Assembly (NCBI RefSeq): GCF_023015805.1
Contig: NZ_JALKBA010000014.1
Span: forward strand, 28,476 to 92,475
Direction: 5' to 3'
DNA length: 64,000 nucleotides
Source: Cellulophaga sp. F20128
GTDB lineage: Bacteria > Bacteroidota > Bacteroidia > Flavobacteriales > Flavobacteriaceae
This document shows, piece after piece, positions 18,799 through 28,539 of the stretch. The notes beneath the pieces were generated by a model. It made no database searches. It was not told where the DNA came from and saw nothing but the letters and a program-made list of their open reading frames with translations. Both the position numbers and the translations under genes were made by a program. The number at the start of each line of letters is the position of its first letter. Positions within the stretch are counted from its first letter, which is position 1.

Positions 18799-20484
18799 AT
18801 GAACGACGGCTCAAAACCATTAAATTTTATAGAACATATTATCGAAGAAGACCTGGCCAAAGGTTTTCCAAAAGAGGATTTACGTTTTCGATTTCCACCA
18901 GAGCCTAATGGGTATCTACACATTGGTCATGCGAGTTCCATTTGCTTAAATTTTGGACTGGGTTTGCGCTATGGTGCACCAGTAAATTTGCGTTTTGATG
19001 ATACCAATCCGGCAAAAGAAGAACAAGAGTATGTAGACGCCATTAAAAAGGATGTTGCTTGGTTGGGTTTTGAATGGAATCACGAATGTTTTGCATCCGA
19101 TTATTTCCAAAAACTGTACGATTGGGCAGTCACTTTAATAAAGAACGGAAAAGCCTATGTAGATAGTCAGTCTTCTGAAGCTATGGCGGTTCAAAAAGGA
19201 ACTCCAACGGCTCCTGGAATTGCCAGTCCGTATAGAGAACGTTCTGTTCAAGAGAATTTGGACCTTTTTGAACGTATGAAAAAGGGAGAGTTTAAGGAGG
19301 GAGAACACGTTTTACGTGCCAAGATTGATATGGGTTCATCCAATATGTTGATGCGTGACCCTATCATGTATCGTATTCTTCACAAAGCACATCACAGGAC
19401 AAATACCGATTGGTGTATTTATCCTATGTACGATTGGACACATGGAGAAAGTGATTACCTAGAACAGGTATCACACTCCTTCTGTACCTTGGAGTTTGCC
19501 ATGCATAGAGAACTGTATGACTGGTTTTTAGACCAGGTTTATGATACTGAGAAAACAAGACCAAAACAACGGGAGTTTGCAAGACGTAACCTTAGTCATA
19601 CTATAGTGAGCAAGCGTAAATTGTTGCGTTTGGTAGAAGAAGGAGTAGTAACGGGATGGGATGACCCTCGCATGCCAACCATTTCTGGTTTGCGTAGAAG
19701 AGGGTATACACCGGAATCAATTCGCAATTTTGCTGACACCATCGGAATTGCCAAAAGAGAGAATTTAATAGATGTTTCTTTGTTAGAATTTCATGTACGT
19801 GAACATTTAAATAAGATTGTTCCTCGAGTAATGGGTGTATTAGATCCTATTAAAGTGGTTATCACCAATTATCCTGAAGGGCAAGAAGAATGGTTAGAAA
19901 TAGAAAATAACCCTGAAGATCCAGAATCTGGTAGTAGACAACTGCCTTTTTCACGTGAAATTTATATAGAAAAGGCCGATTTTAAAGAGGAAGCCAATAA
20001 GAAGTTCTTTCGCTTAAAATTGGGCGGGGAAGTGCGTTTAAAAGCAGGTTATATTATTAAGGCCGAATCTTGTACAAAAGATACCGATGGGAATATTACT
20101 GAGATACAATGTACTTACGATCCAAAAAGTAAAAGTGGAAGTGGTACAGAAGAGAGCTTAAGAAAAGTTAAGGGCACCCTACACTGGGTTTCAGTGCAGC
20201 ATGCACTTGCTGCAGAAGTTCGATTGTATGATCGTTTATTTACAGATGAAAGTCCAGATACGCATAAGGACAAAGATTTTCTGGAATTTATAAATCCAAA
20301 TTCTTTAGAAGTAATCACCGGCTATGTAGAACCTAGTTTAAAAGAGTCCAAAATTGAAGACCGTTTTCAATTTCAACGAATTGGTTATTTTAATATTGAC
20401 AAAGATTCTACTCCTGAAAAATTAATTTTTAATAGGACGGTTGGCTTACGAGATTCTTGGGCTAAAATTGAAGAAAAAAAGTAG
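18799..20484 (+). CDS. glnS: Glutaminyl-tRNA synthetase
   Basis: 561 residues, the usual length for bacterial GlnRS. It charges tRNA-Gln with glutamine in the cytoplasm. The class I signature is visible as PPEPNGYLHIGHA at about residues 32-44, and the KMSKS-equivalent loop as VSKRKL at about 270. The catalytic core also contains RFDDTNPAKEEQEYVDAI and RMPTISGLRRRGYTPESIR, and the C-terminal anticodon-binding beta-barrels end with the typical FNRTVGLRDSW. ATG at 18799 follows two TAnnTTTG elements. It is transcribed divergently from the adhesin operon and ends in a strong hairpin at 20510. Its presence means tRNA-Gln can be charged directly, without relying only on the GatCAB transamidation route. 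Confidence 0.98.
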   Translation: MNDGSKPLNFIEHIIEEDLAKGFPKEDLRFRFPPEPNGYLHIGHASSICLNFGLGLRYGAPVNLRFDDTNPAKEEQEYVDAIKKDVAWLGFEWNHECFASDYFQKLYDWAVTLIKNGKAYVDSQSSEAMAVQKGTPTAPGIASPYRERSVQENLDLFERMKKGEFKEGEHVLRAKIDMGSSNMLMRDPIMYRILHKAHHRTNTDWCIYPMYDWTHGESDYLEQVSHSFCTLEFAMHRELYDWFLDQVYDTEKTRPKQREFARRNLSHTIVSKRKLLRLVEEGVVTGWDDPRMPTISGLRRRGYTPESIRNFADTIGIAKRENLIDVSLLEFHVREHLNKIVPRVMGVLDPIKVVITNYPEGQEEWLEIENNPEDPESGSRQLPFSREIYIEKADFKEEANKKFFRLKLGGEVRLKAGYIIKAESCTKDTDGNITEIQCTYDPKSKSGSGTEESLRKVKGTLHWVSVQHALAAEVRLYDRLFTDESPDTHKDKDFLEFINPNSLEVITGYVEPSLKESKIEDRFQFQRIGYFNIDKDSTPEKLIFNRTVGLRDSWAKIEEKK

Positions 20485-20509
20485 TATAGTATTTTCTTAT
20501 AGAATATTT

Positions 20510-20547
20510 AAAACAATCGGTATTTTCTATTAAAAACCGATTGTTTT
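20510..20547. terminator. Hairpin terminator after glnS
   Basis: Perfect 11-bp stem (AAAACAATCGG / CCGATTGTTTT) with a 16-nt loop, 25 nt after the glnS stop and with A/T-rich flanks. Because the opposing gene ends at 20666, it could serve both strands. Confidence 0.7.
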
Positions 20548-20665
20548 AGTGTGTTTTAAGGGCGTTTTGTATAGCGGCAATATAATTCTATATCTTTTTT
20601 ATTATTCTTTAATAGGGGTTGTTTAACGAATAATTTACTGAAATATTCTGGTTTGGAATTAGAAA

Positions 20666-21697
20666 TTACATTTTAGGTTTAGGTTGTAAAATACGGTTAT
20701 ACCTTCCTGTATATTTTCCTGAAATAGGTTCTTTTTCATTTACTTTAAATGTAAATACAATTGTCATTCCATTATTATCGTAATCTAATGTAAATTCTCC
20801 TCCCACAATTTCCATTTTATCGTTCTCTATTGTGATTGAACCAGAAAATGTCATAGAATTTCGTAGGGTGATAGCCTTGTTTGTAAAAATGTATTTTCCT
20901 TTTTTTAGTTTATTTAAGTCATCAGATTTTATACTCAAATATAATAAGGTGGTAATTGATTTATTATTAGGATTATCATAGAAAGAGGATGTGCAACAAT
21001 AAAGATCTATTTCCCATTTAGATAATTCAATTGAAGATTCATTGGCCATATCGCAGTTTTCAAGTGTGTATTTTTTATCCCTAAACATAAACCCATTATC
21101 AATGTTAGTTTCAATTTCAGGAACTACAATAGTCTCTTTCTGTGCCTGTTCCTTTTCTTGTTCTGCACCACTAACTTGTTTATTCTGTAATTTACTTGTT
21201 TGTATAGAAGTAGGGTTTAATTTGCCCTCTACTGGTTTAGTCCTAATTATTGATTTTTCAGATTTTACTCCGGCTACAGATACAGTATTTTCTATGATTA
21301 CAACTTCTGTTTCTTTTGCTTGAATTTCTGCCTGTTTAATATTTAGAGTAATTGTATCTTTTAAATAATTATCCTCCAAATTCTTATTTTCTTGTATTAC
21401 TTCATTTTGTCGTGCTAAAAATAAAATGCCTGCTACAACAATAATTAAAACAACAATAAAACTGTATCCAAATAATTTTAGTCCTTTTGTCATTTTATAG
21501 TTTTTACGGGCTTTTTTTATGTCTTGCTTTAAGTTAATTCGTTTTAGGCCTTCTAAGAATATGAGATGTTCCTTATAAATAGATTTTAGATCAGGATTAG
21601 TTTTTAATTGATTTTCAAAATTTTGAAACTCTTTTTCTGTTAGGGTTCTTCTTAGATAATTATTAATTAATTCTATATGTTGTATTGTATTTTCCAT
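20666..21697 (-). CDS. Single-pass membrane protein, probable anti-sigma or sigma-linked regulator
   Basis: 343 residues, function not recognised by family. A short cytoplasmic helical N-terminus (about 1-70, MENTIQHIELINNYLRRTLT) precedes one membrane helix at about 74-96 (LFGYSFIVVLIIVVAGILFL). After it come a low-complexity K/E/Q-rich linker and a C-terminal domain with predicted beta structure (TLRNSMTFSGSITIENDKMEIV) and a cysteine pair, CC, near residue 233. It starts 12 nt after the stop of the sigma-factor gene, so the two form an operon. In Bacteroidota such transmembrane partners commonly act as anti-sigma factors. No zinc-binding HxxxCxxC motif is seen, so the anti-sigma role rests on context. 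Confidence 0.65.
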   Translation of the reverse strand: MENTIQHIELINNYLRRTLTEKEFQNFENQLKTNPDLKSIYKEHLIFLEGLKRINLKQDIKKARKNYKMTKGLKLFGYSFIVVLIIVVAGILFLARQNEVIQENKNLEDNYLKDTITLNIKQAEIQAKETEVVIIENTVSVAGVKSEKSIIRTKPVEGKLNPTSIQTSKLQNKQVSGAEQEKEQAQKETIVVPEIETNIDNGFMFRDKKYTLENCDMANESSIELSKWEIDLYCCTSSFYDNPNNKSITTLLYLSIKSDDLNKLKKGKYIFTNKAITLRNSMTFSGSITIENDKMEIVGGEFTLDYDNNGMTIVFTFKVNEKEPISGKYTGRYNRILQPKPKM

Positions 21698-21709
21698 GAT
21701 TTTCTTATG

Positions 21710-22249
21710 TTAAGATGTAACGGATTTACTTGTTTGATAAATGTTTTTTGCTTTTTCTAAACATTTGTATTTTTGGTTTTTAGCTACCTTTTCAGATTTA
21801 AATTGCATTATGGAAGCAATTTCTTTAAAAGACAATGTTTTGTGATAAAACAATTGTAAAAGCTGTTGACACCGTTCTCCTAATTGTAGAAAAGCTCGCT
21901 CTGCTAGTTGATATTTTCGTTCATCTAGTACAGTTTGATAGTATTCTATATCACTTTCTTCCAAACTTTGCAGCTTTAGTTTTGAATTTTTCTTTTGAAT
22001 GTCTTTCCAAACAAATCTAGAAACAGAATACAAATAGGTATAAAATGAAGATGTAAGCTTAAAATTGGATTTTTCTAGATTTCTATATAAAATGAGCAAT
22101 GCTTCTTGAAAAACATCTGAAGCATCTTGCTTTTTACCACCTTTTGATAGTATAAGGGTTTCAATCTTTGGATATATAGCATATAGTTTTACAAAGGCCT
22201 TTTCTTGTTCACTATTTTTAAATAATACTAAGATTTTTTGATCATTCAT
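21710..22249 (-). CDS. RNA polymerase sigma-70 family factor, ECF type
   Basis: 179 residues. The region 2-like part contains KKQDASDVFQEALLILYRNL (about 39-58) followed by SSFYTYLYSVSRFVWKDI, the promoter-melting and core-binding segment. Region 4 is a helix-turn-helix at about 125-165 (ERCQQLLQLFYHKTLSFKEIASIMQFKSEKVAKNQKYKCLEK). Length and two-domain architecture fit the extracytoplasmic-function group. It is transcribed just ahead of a single-pass membrane protein gene, the usual arrangement for a sigma factor held by its own anti-sigma. The regulon and inducing signal cannot be inferred. Confidence 0.85.
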   Translation of the reverse strand: MNDQKILVLFKNSEQEKAFVKLYAIYPKIETLILSKGGKKQDASDVFQEALLILYRNLEKSNFKLTSSFYTYLYSVSRFVWKDIQKKNSKLKLQSLEESDIEYYQTVLDERKYQLAERAFLQLGERCQQLLQLFYHKTLSFKEIASIMQFKSEKVAKNQKYKCLEKAKNIYQTSKSVTS

Positions 22250-22323
22250 AGGGCTCCTTTATTACTTAATGGTCAATTTACTAAAAGGTCCCTTATTTTT
22301 TTTGAAAAAGGGGTTAAATGGAA

Positions 22324-22357
22324 AAATCCGATAACGTTTTTTAACGCTATCGGATTT
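22324..22357 (-). terminator. Terminator downstream of the SPFH protein gene
   Basis: Arms AAATCCGATA / TATCGGATTT (10 bp), extended by further pairs around one mismatch; on the minus strand a T-run follows. It lies 24 nt past the end of the gene at 22381. Confidence 0.75.
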
Positions 22358-22380
22358 CTTAAATAATAAAAATATCTAGC

Positions 22381-23310
22381 TTATTCCTTAGAAGGTAACT
22401 TTTTGTTCGTTTTCTTCATAGTTTCTCCTATCATATTACTGGCGGTAAAAGAAGCAACCATATCGTTTAACATGTTGCTTCCTGCCTGTGGCGAGTTAGG
22501 TAATAATATTAAGTTACTGTTTGTTTCGCTACCAATGGCTTGTAAGGTATCATAATGTTGCGTTACAACAATAAGAGCCGATGCTTCTTGAGAATTGATG
22601 CCAACTCTATTTAAAACATCAACAGATTCTTCCAAACCACGTGCAATTTCACGTCTCTGATCTGCAATACCTTGACCTTGTAATCGCTTGCTTTCTGCCT
22701 CTGCTTTTGCCTTTTCTACAATTAGTATTCTAGCGGCATCCCCTTCATATTGTGCAGCAGTTTTTTCTCTATCTGCAGCATTAATACGGTTCATTGCTAT
22801 TTTTACTTGAGGATCTGGGTCAATATCTGTAACTAAAGTTCTAATAATATCAAAACCGTAATCGAGCATAGCATCATTTAATTCTGCTTTTACAGCAATT
22901 GCAATATCATCTTTTTTAACAAAAACATCATCCAATTTCATTTTCGGAACTTCGGCACGGACTACATCAAATACATAAGATGTTATTTGATCGTGTGGAT
23001 AATCTAGTTTGTAAAAAGCATCATATACTTTTTCTCTTATCACTTTATATTGGACAGAAACTTTTAGTTTGACAAATACATCATCTAGAGTTTTAGTTTC
23101 TATAATTACATCTAACTGTTGAATTTTTAGACTTAATCTTCCTGCAACTCTTTGAATACCTGGTATTTTTAATTGAAAACCAGATTGACGGATACTTGTA
23201 AATTTACCAAAAGTTTCAATGATGGCTGCGGTTTGTTGTTTCACAATAAAAAAGGACGCAAAAAGTATAACAAGACATACTACTATAATAATGGGCACAA
23301 AAGTATTCAT
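22381..23310 (-). CDS. SPFH/band 7 (stomatin-like) membrane protein
   Basis: I choose ATG at 23310 (MNTFVPIIIVVCLVILFASFFIV), giving 309 residues. A longer in-frame start at 23379 would place an unlikely hydrophobic extension before it. One N-terminal membrane helix (about 4-22) is followed by the band 7 domain: QQTAAIIETFGKFTSIRQSG, LDVIIETKTLDDVFVKLKVSVQYKV and the AMNRINAADREKTAAQYEGDA segment. An Ala/Glu-rich coiled coil follows (EKAKAEAESKRLQGQGIADQRREIARGL), then a C-terminal oligomerisation region. Proteins of this family assemble into membrane microdomain scaffolds, often controlling proteases. No NfeD-type partner gene lies next to it. It is flanked by a terminator and by gltX. Confidence 0.9.
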   Translation of the reverse strand: MNTFVPIIIVVCLVILFASFFIVKQQTAAIIETFGKFTSIRQSGFQLKIPGIQRVAGRLSLKIQQLDVIIETKTLDDVFVKLKVSVQYKVIREKVYDAFYKLDYPHDQITSYVFDVVRAEVPKMKLDDVFVKKDDIAIAVKAELNDAMLDYGFDIIRTLVTDIDPDPQVKIAMNRINAADREKTAAQYEGDAARILIVEKAKAEAESKRLQGQGIADQRREIARGLEESVDVLNRVGINSQEASALIVVTQHYDTLQAIGSETNSNLILLPNSPQAGSNMLNDMVASFTASNMIGETMKKTNKKLPSKE

Positions 23311-23430
23311 ATTTAATTTTTTATTGGTTACTATTATAAATGTACAAATACTGTACATATATATGTAGCTATAAAGCATAATATGTTACAGGTTTCATGA
23401 AAAAAGATTGAATTTATACAGTAGGATACA

Positions 23431-24942
23431 TTACCCTAGGAAAGCAATGGCATACTGAATTCGTTGTATGGTTTCTTTTTTTCCAATTAGCCCAATAATG
23501 TCAAAGACATGGACTCCTTTCATATCACCTACTAAAACCAATCGCAAGGGAGGCATAACCTTTCCAAAAGACAATTCTTGGTCAGAAATCCATTGCTTCA
23601 CTATGGCTTCTGTATTTTCTGATGTAAAATCAACAATGCCTTCTAAGACAATAACCAATTGGTTTAGTATTTCTGATGAACCATCTTTCCATTGTTTTTT
23701 TACGGCCTTTTCAGCATATTGGGTAGGTGCTTTAAAGAAGTAATCCCCTAAATCCCATAATTCATGCACAAAAGAAGCACGTTCCTTAATTAATGAAACT
23801 ATTTTTGTAACAGTTTCAATAGTTGCTATTTCTGCTGTATTATCGGTATTTTTTTGTACAATGGGTAGAAATAATGCCGCAATATTAGCATCAGTTTTTG
23901 CTTGTAAATACTGGGTGTTATACCATTTGGTTTTATCTGGATCAAATCGTGCCCCTGACTTGTTTACGCGTTCCAAAGAGAACTCCTTAATTAATTCATC
24001 AAGGCTAAAAATTTCTTGTTCTGTTCCTGGATTCCATCCCAACAACGCTAAAAAGTTTACGACAGCTTCCGGAAAATATCCTTCTTCTTTATAACCTACA
24101 GACTCTTTCCAGGAAAGCGGAAATACGGGAAAACCAAGCTTTTCGCCATCGCGTTTGCTTAGTTTGCCTTTTCCAACGGGTTTCATAATTAAGGGTAGAT
24201 GCGCAAATTCTGGTGTTTTCCAACCAAAGGCATCGTACAATTGTTGGTGTAGTGCTAAGGAAGGCAACCATTCTTCACCACGTATAACGTGTGTTATTTC
24301 CATTAAATGGTCGTCTACTATATTGGCCAAGTGATATGTAGGCATACCATCACTTTTAAATAGTACTTTGTCATCCAAGACATTTGTATCTATATGTATA
24401 GATCCACGTATGATGTCTGTTAACTTTAAATTTTCATTTTCTGGGGTCTTAAATCGGATAACATAGTCTTCATTGGTTGCTAACTTTGCATTGACTTCTT
24501 CAGTACTAAGTGCCAAAGAATTGTCTAGTTTTAGGCGGTTATGCCAATTGTAGATAAATGTTTTCCCTTCAGTTTCATGTTGCTTCCTGTGGGTATCTAA
24601 ACTTTCTGAAGTATCAAAGGCGTAATATGCATGCCCCTTTTCAATTAATAGATCTGCATATTTTCTATACAAATGTTTCCGTTCACTTTGTCTATAAGGT
24701 CCAAAGTCGCCTTCCTTTCCTGGTCCTTCATCATAAGAAATTCCACACCAATGTAGCGCTTCAATAATATAGTTTTCTGCTCCTTCTACATAACGGTTTT
24801 GGTCTGTATCTTCAATGCGTAGAATAAAGTTACCCCCGTTTTTCTTTGCAAATAAGTAGTTAAACAATGCAGTGCGGACACCACCAATATGTAAAGGTCC
24901 GGTTGGACTAGGAGCAAAACGTACTCTAACTTTAGAACTCAT
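23431..24942 (-). CDS. gltX: Glutamyl-tRNA synthetase
   Basis: 503 residues, typical for bacterial GluRS. It couples glutamate to tRNA-Glu. The class I HIGH motif is PSPTGPLHIGGVRTALFNYLFA at about residues 11-32, and the KMSKS motif is KLSKRDG at about 260-266. It also has RIEDTDQNRYVEGAE and VIRGEEWLPSLALHQQLYDA, all characteristic of the family. The alpha-helical anticodon-binding domain fills the last third. ATG at 24942 follows a TATCTTTG element on the same strand. It is a separate gene from glnS a few kilobases away, so glutamate and glutamine are charged by different enzymes. Confidence 0.97.
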   Translation of the reverse strand: MSSKVRVRFAPSPTGPLHIGGVRTALFNYLFAKKNGGNFILRIEDTDQNRYVEGAENYIIEALHWCGISYDEGPGKEGDFGPYRQSERKHLYRKYADLLIEKGHAYYAFDTSESLDTHRKQHETEGKTFIYNWHNRLKLDNSLALSTEEVNAKLATNEDYVIRFKTPENENLKLTDIIRGSIHIDTNVLDDKVLFKSDGMPTYHLANIVDDHLMEITHVIRGEEWLPSLALHQQLYDAFGWKTPEFAHLPLIMKPVGKGKLSKRDGEKLGFPVFPLSWKESVGYKEEGYFPEAVVNFLALLGWNPGTEQEIFSLDELIKEFSLERVNKSGARFDPDKTKWYNTQYLQAKTDANIAALFLPIVQKNTDNTAEIATIETVTKIVSLIKERASFVHELWDLGDYFFKAPTQYAEKAVKKQWKDGSSEILNQLVIVLEGIVDFTSENTEAIVKQWISDQELSFGKVMPPLRLVLVGDMKGVHVFDIIGLIGKKETIQRIQYAIAFLG

Positions 24943-24962
24943 AACTTTTTGAATTAATGTTG

Positions 24963-24970
24963 CAAAGATA
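24963..24970 (-). promoter_or_regulatory. Flavobacterial -7 element upstream of gltX
   Basis: TATCTTTG on the minus strand matches TAnnTTTG, 20 nt before the gltX ATG. No convincing -33 box was found. Confidence 0.4.
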
Positions 24971-25074
24971 AGGTTAGTTATTTGTCCATTTTAATTGTAA
25001 CACCCCCTTTTTTAACAATTTTTTTCTACCTATTTGTCAACTATCGGGTATCTTGGTATAAATTATACGAAATA

Positions 25075-28000
25075 GTGGATAGCCTAGATCACATATTGCG
25101 GAAGTTAAACGCTTTTAGTAGAAAGTATTACGCCAAAACACTGCTAAAGGGAGTACTTTTATTCCTCAGTTTTAGCTTATTATTTTTCTTGGTTGTTTTG
25201 GGTCTAGAATATTTCCTTTGGTTAAATTCTACAGGACGCTTACTATTGTTACTTTCTTTTGTTTTGATTACTTTACTGTTGTTATATAATTTTATTTTAA
25301 CTCCTTTGTTCTATTTGTTTCGATTAAAGAAAGGGATTTCAAATAAAGAAGCATCCTTGCTAATAGGAAGACATTTTCCAGAAGTAGGTGACAAATTGTA
25401 TAACTTATTAGAGCTTGCCGAGGACAAAACGAAGTCAGAATTGCTTTTAGCGAGTATAGCCCAACGTTCGGAAAATATGGATCCTATTCCTTTTGTTAAG
25501 GCAATTAACTTTAAGGATACCACCAAATATTTAAAATATACCCTAATACCAATTCTCCTTTTTGTGGCTATTTGGTTGTCTGGAAATTCAAGTAATTTTT
25601 TTGGATCCTATGCAAGGGTTGTTAATTTTGAAACTGCTTTTGAACAACCAGCTCCATTTTTATTTCACCTTTCTAACTCTAGTTTATCCCTTTTAAAAGG
25701 GGAGAGTATTACCCTTCAAATTACTACAAGTGGCGAGTATGTACCTCAGGATGTATATATCGTTATAAATAACCAAGAATTGCTTTTGGAATATGTAAAC
25801 GGTTTCTATGAATATACCTTTTATGCTCCGGATAGTACCACATCCTTTTATTTTACAGCAAATGAAGTTCAATCCCAAGAATATACTTTAGAAGTTTTAT
25901 CGGTACCCTTACTCAATGGTTTTGAAATGGAATTAGATTATCCAAACTATACCAGAAAAGAAACGGAGTTATTTAAAGGTACTGGAAATGCGACTATACC
26001 CGAAGGTACCCTTGTAAGTTGGACTATCAATGGAGAAAATATAGATGAAATTTCCTTGGTGGTGAAGGATAGTTCTGTTTTCTTTTTAAATAACAGCCAG
26101 GGGTTTCAATTGTCAAAACAAATTTTTCAAGATACTGAATATCAAGTAAGTACCTCTAATGAAAATGTGCAGAACTATGAAAACCTTGCATATAAATTTA
26201 CGGTAATTAGAGATGCAGATCCAACTATAAATGTTGAACAGGTATTAGATTCTCTTAACCCAAATGTGTCTTACTATATTGGAAGTGCTTCCGATGACTA
26301 TACGTTAAATAGGATTCATTTGGTATGTTATCCATCAGATAGTATTCAAAATAAACAAGTTGTTGTTTTGGATGTACCTAAAACAAATGTTGCTCAATTT
26401 TATTATACTTTTCCTTCAGGCTTATCTATTGTTGCTGGTAAGGTGTATAACTTTTACTTTGAGGCTATTGATAATGATACATTTCATGGAGGTAAAGGCG
26501 CTAAGAGTCAGGTATTTAGCACTTCTATTTTGGATGATAATCAACTGAAAAACAAGGAATTAGAACAGCAACATGAACTTTTAGGTAATTTTGATAAGTC
26601 GGTAGACAAGTTGAAACTTCAAAAAGAGAAATTAACCGAAATTAATACCAAACAAAAGGAAAAAAATAATCTTAGTTATAACGATCAAAATGAAATTAAG
26701 GATTTCCTTCGTAAGCAACAGAATCAGGAGCAATTGATGGAGAAGTTTAGTCAGGAATTAAAGGAAAATTTAAAAAAGAAAGAGGGGGATGACAAACAAA
26801 ATTTGTTGTTACAAGAGCGATTGGAACGTCAGGAATTAAAAGCAAAAAAGAACCAAGAGTTATTGGAAGAATTAAATAAAATTGCGGATAAAATAAATAA
26901 GGATGAATTAGGTAAACGATTGGAAGAATTAGCAAAAAGTCAAAAAAATAGTGAACGTAATTTGGAACAATTATTGGAACTTACAAAGAAATATTATGTC
27001 ACTGAAAAATTAGGGCAATTAGCTAATGAACTTGAAAAATTGGCAAGGGCTCAAGAAAAACTTTCTGAAGTAAAACTTAATTCAGATTATGTAAAAGAAG
27101 AACAGAAGAAATTGAATTTGGAATTTCAAGATTTTGGTGATGCATTAAAGGAATTACAAAAGGATAATGATAAATTACAAAAACCTTTAGATATTAAGGT
27201 AGACAAGTCCAAACAAGAAAGTATTACTAGGGATCAAAAGGATGCGTTAGAGGAATTAAATAGTAATCCTGCTGAAAAAAAATCCTCGGATAGTGAATCA
27301 AATGATAATGAAAAACCGAATAGTGCTAATAAAAAACAAAAATCTGCTGCTGATAAAATGGAACAATTAAGCCAACAATTACAACGAGATTCGGCCAGTT
27401 GTAGTAGTGGTGAAAGCATATCGGAAGATGCAAATATGTTACGTCAAATTTTAGATAATCTAATTACGTTTTCCTTTAAACAAGAAAATTTGTACGAGGA
27501 AGTTGATTTAGGACAAACGGATTTGTCTCAATTTGCGGGTTCTATTAAAAAACAAAAGGAATTAAGAGGGCTGTTTGAACATGTAGACGATAGTTTGTTT
27601 GCGCTATCATTACGACAAATAAAATTAGCCGAATTTGTTAACGAACAAATTACGGAGGTATATTATAATATAGACAAATCACTAGAGAATATAGCGGAAA
27701 ATAGGATGTATCAAGGAATCTCTAATCAGAAATATGTATTAAATGCTTCTAATAGTTTGGCAGATTTTTTGGCGGGTATGTTGGACAATTTGAATGAAGA
27801 TATGAAATCTGGAAAAGGAAAGGGACAAGGTGAAGGATTTCAATTACCCGATATTATTCAATCTCAATCAGAACTACAAAAAAAGATGGGAAAGGATGGA
27901 GAACAACCCGCGGTTGAGTCAGGAAAAAATCCTGGGGAAGGCAAGGAAGGCAAGGAAGGAAAATCTGGAAAAGAAGGTGAGTCTGGAAAAGAAGGTGAGT

Positions 28001-28539
28001 CTGGCAAGGGTGGCAATGGTCAAGGTGAAAAGCAGGAAAATGGAAAAGGTGGGTTAGGAGAAAACACAATCAAAGGTGAGGGTGGGCAAGGTTCTGGACA
28101 AAGCGGTGGACCTTCGGAAGAAGAATTAAAAGAAATTTATGAAATTTATAAACAGCAACAAACTATTAGGCAGGAGTTAGAAAAACAACTGCAGGATATG
28201 ATTTCAAATTCCGATATTGATTTGGCGAAAAAGGTGTTGCAACAAATGGAAGATTTTGAAAATGAACTTTTGGAAAACGGTATTACGGAAAGAACCAGAA
28301 ATAAAGTGAATACCATTCAACATCAATTATTAAAACTTGAAGGGGCGGCTATGAAGCAAGGTGAAAAAAGTGAACGTAAATCTGATCCTAATTTAGAACG
28401 CTTTAAAAATCCTATAACAACCAAGCCTGAGGCTCTAGAGAATTATCGGAATGAAATTGAAATTTTAAATAGACAAGCCCTACCTTTGCACCAAATTTTT
28501 CAAAGTAAAGTGCAACGTTATTTTAAGGTATATGATTAA
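25075..28539 (+). CDS. DUF4175-family large membrane/coiled-coil protein
   Basis: About 1,154 residues from GTG at 25075. The frame stays open upstream to a TTG at 24982, but relatives as I remember them begin about 17 residues before the KYY motif, which fits the GTG (VDSLDHILRKLNAFSRKYY). Three hydrophobic helices lie near the N-terminus (about 25-100 and 150-175). An extracytoplasmic beta-rich region follows to about residue 520, then a very long charged coiled coil with Q/K/E-rich repeats. A Gly/Lys/Glu low-complexity stretch at about residues 960-1020 has short tandem DNA repeats. The function of the family is not established. It overlaps ybeY by 8 nt, so the two are translationally coupled; this gene order is common in flavobacteria. 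Confidence 0.85.
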   Translation: MDSLDHILRKLNAFSRKYYAKTLLKGVLLFLSFSLLFFLVVLGLEYFLWLNSTGRLLLLLSFVLITLLLLYNFILTPLFYLFRLKKGISNKEASLLIGRHFPEVGDKLYNLLELAEDKTKSELLLASIAQRSENMDPIPFVKAINFKDTTKYLKYTLIPILLFVAIWLSGNSSNFFGSYARVVNFETAFEQPAPFLFHLSNSSLSLLKGESITLQITTSGEYVPQDVYIVINNQELLLEYVNGFYEYTFYAPDSTTSFYFTANEVQSQEYTLEVLSVPLLNGFEMELDYPNYTRKETELFKGTGNATIPEGTLVSWTINGENIDEISLVVKDSSVFFLNNSQGFQLSKQIFQDTEYQVSTSNENVQNYENLAYKFTVIRDADPTINVEQVLDSLNPNVSYYIGSASDDYTLNRIHLVCYPSDSIQNKQVVVLDVPKTNVAQFYYTFPSGLSIVAGKVYNFYFEAIDNDTFHGGKGAKSQVFSTSILDDNQLKNKELEQQHELLGNFDKSVDKLKLQKEKLTEINTKQKEKNNLSYNDQNEIKDFLRKQQNQEQLMEKFSQELKENLKKKEGDDKQNLLLQERLERQELKAKKNQELLEELNKIADKINKDELGKRLEELAKSQKNSERNLEQLLELTKKYYVTEKLGQLANELEKLARAQEKLSEVKLNSDYVKEEQKKLNLEFQDFGDALKELQKDNDKLQKPLDIKVDKSKQESITRDQKDALEELNSNPAEKKSSDSESNDNEKPNSANKKQKSAADKMEQLSQQLQRDSASCSSGESISEDANMLRQILDNLITFSFKQENLYEEVDLGQTDLSQFAGSIKKQKELRGLFEHVDDSLFALSLRQIKLAEFVNEQITEVYYNIDKSLENIAENRMYQGISNQKYVLNASNSLADFLAGMLDNLNEDMKSGKGKGQGEGFQLPDIIQSQSELQKKMGKDGEQPAVESGKNPGEGKEGKEGKSGKEGESGKEGESGKGGNGQGEKQENGKGGLGENTIKGEGGQGSGQSGGPSEEELKEIYEIYKQQQTIRQELEKQLQDMISNSDIDLAKKVLQQMEDFENELLENGITERTRNKVNTIQHQLLKLEGAAMKQGEKSERKSDPNLERFKNPITTKPEALENYRNEIEILNRQALPLHQIFQSKVQRYFKVYD
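27964..28008 (+). repeat. Short in-frame tandem repeat (18-bp unit) in the DUF4175 gene
   Basis: TCTGGAAAAGAAGGTGAG occurs twice head to tail (27964-27981 and 27982-27999), then begins a third, partial copy. It encodes the SGKEGE repeats. Preceding bases 27940-27960 hold shorter GGCAAGGAA copies. The region may vary in length between strains through slippage in 6-residue steps. Confidence 0.8.

Noticed and set aside
19947..19962. TTTTTCACGTGAAATT in glnS as a third parS-like site
   Set aside because: Its core palindrome matches but positions 2 and 15 of the consensus (G and C) are T, and it is fully explained by codons for LPFSREI.
24982..25074. Upstream TTG start for the DUF4175 protein
   Set aside because: It would add a 31-residue extension before the GTG at 25075, which fits the family's usual start; the space also has to hold the promoter.
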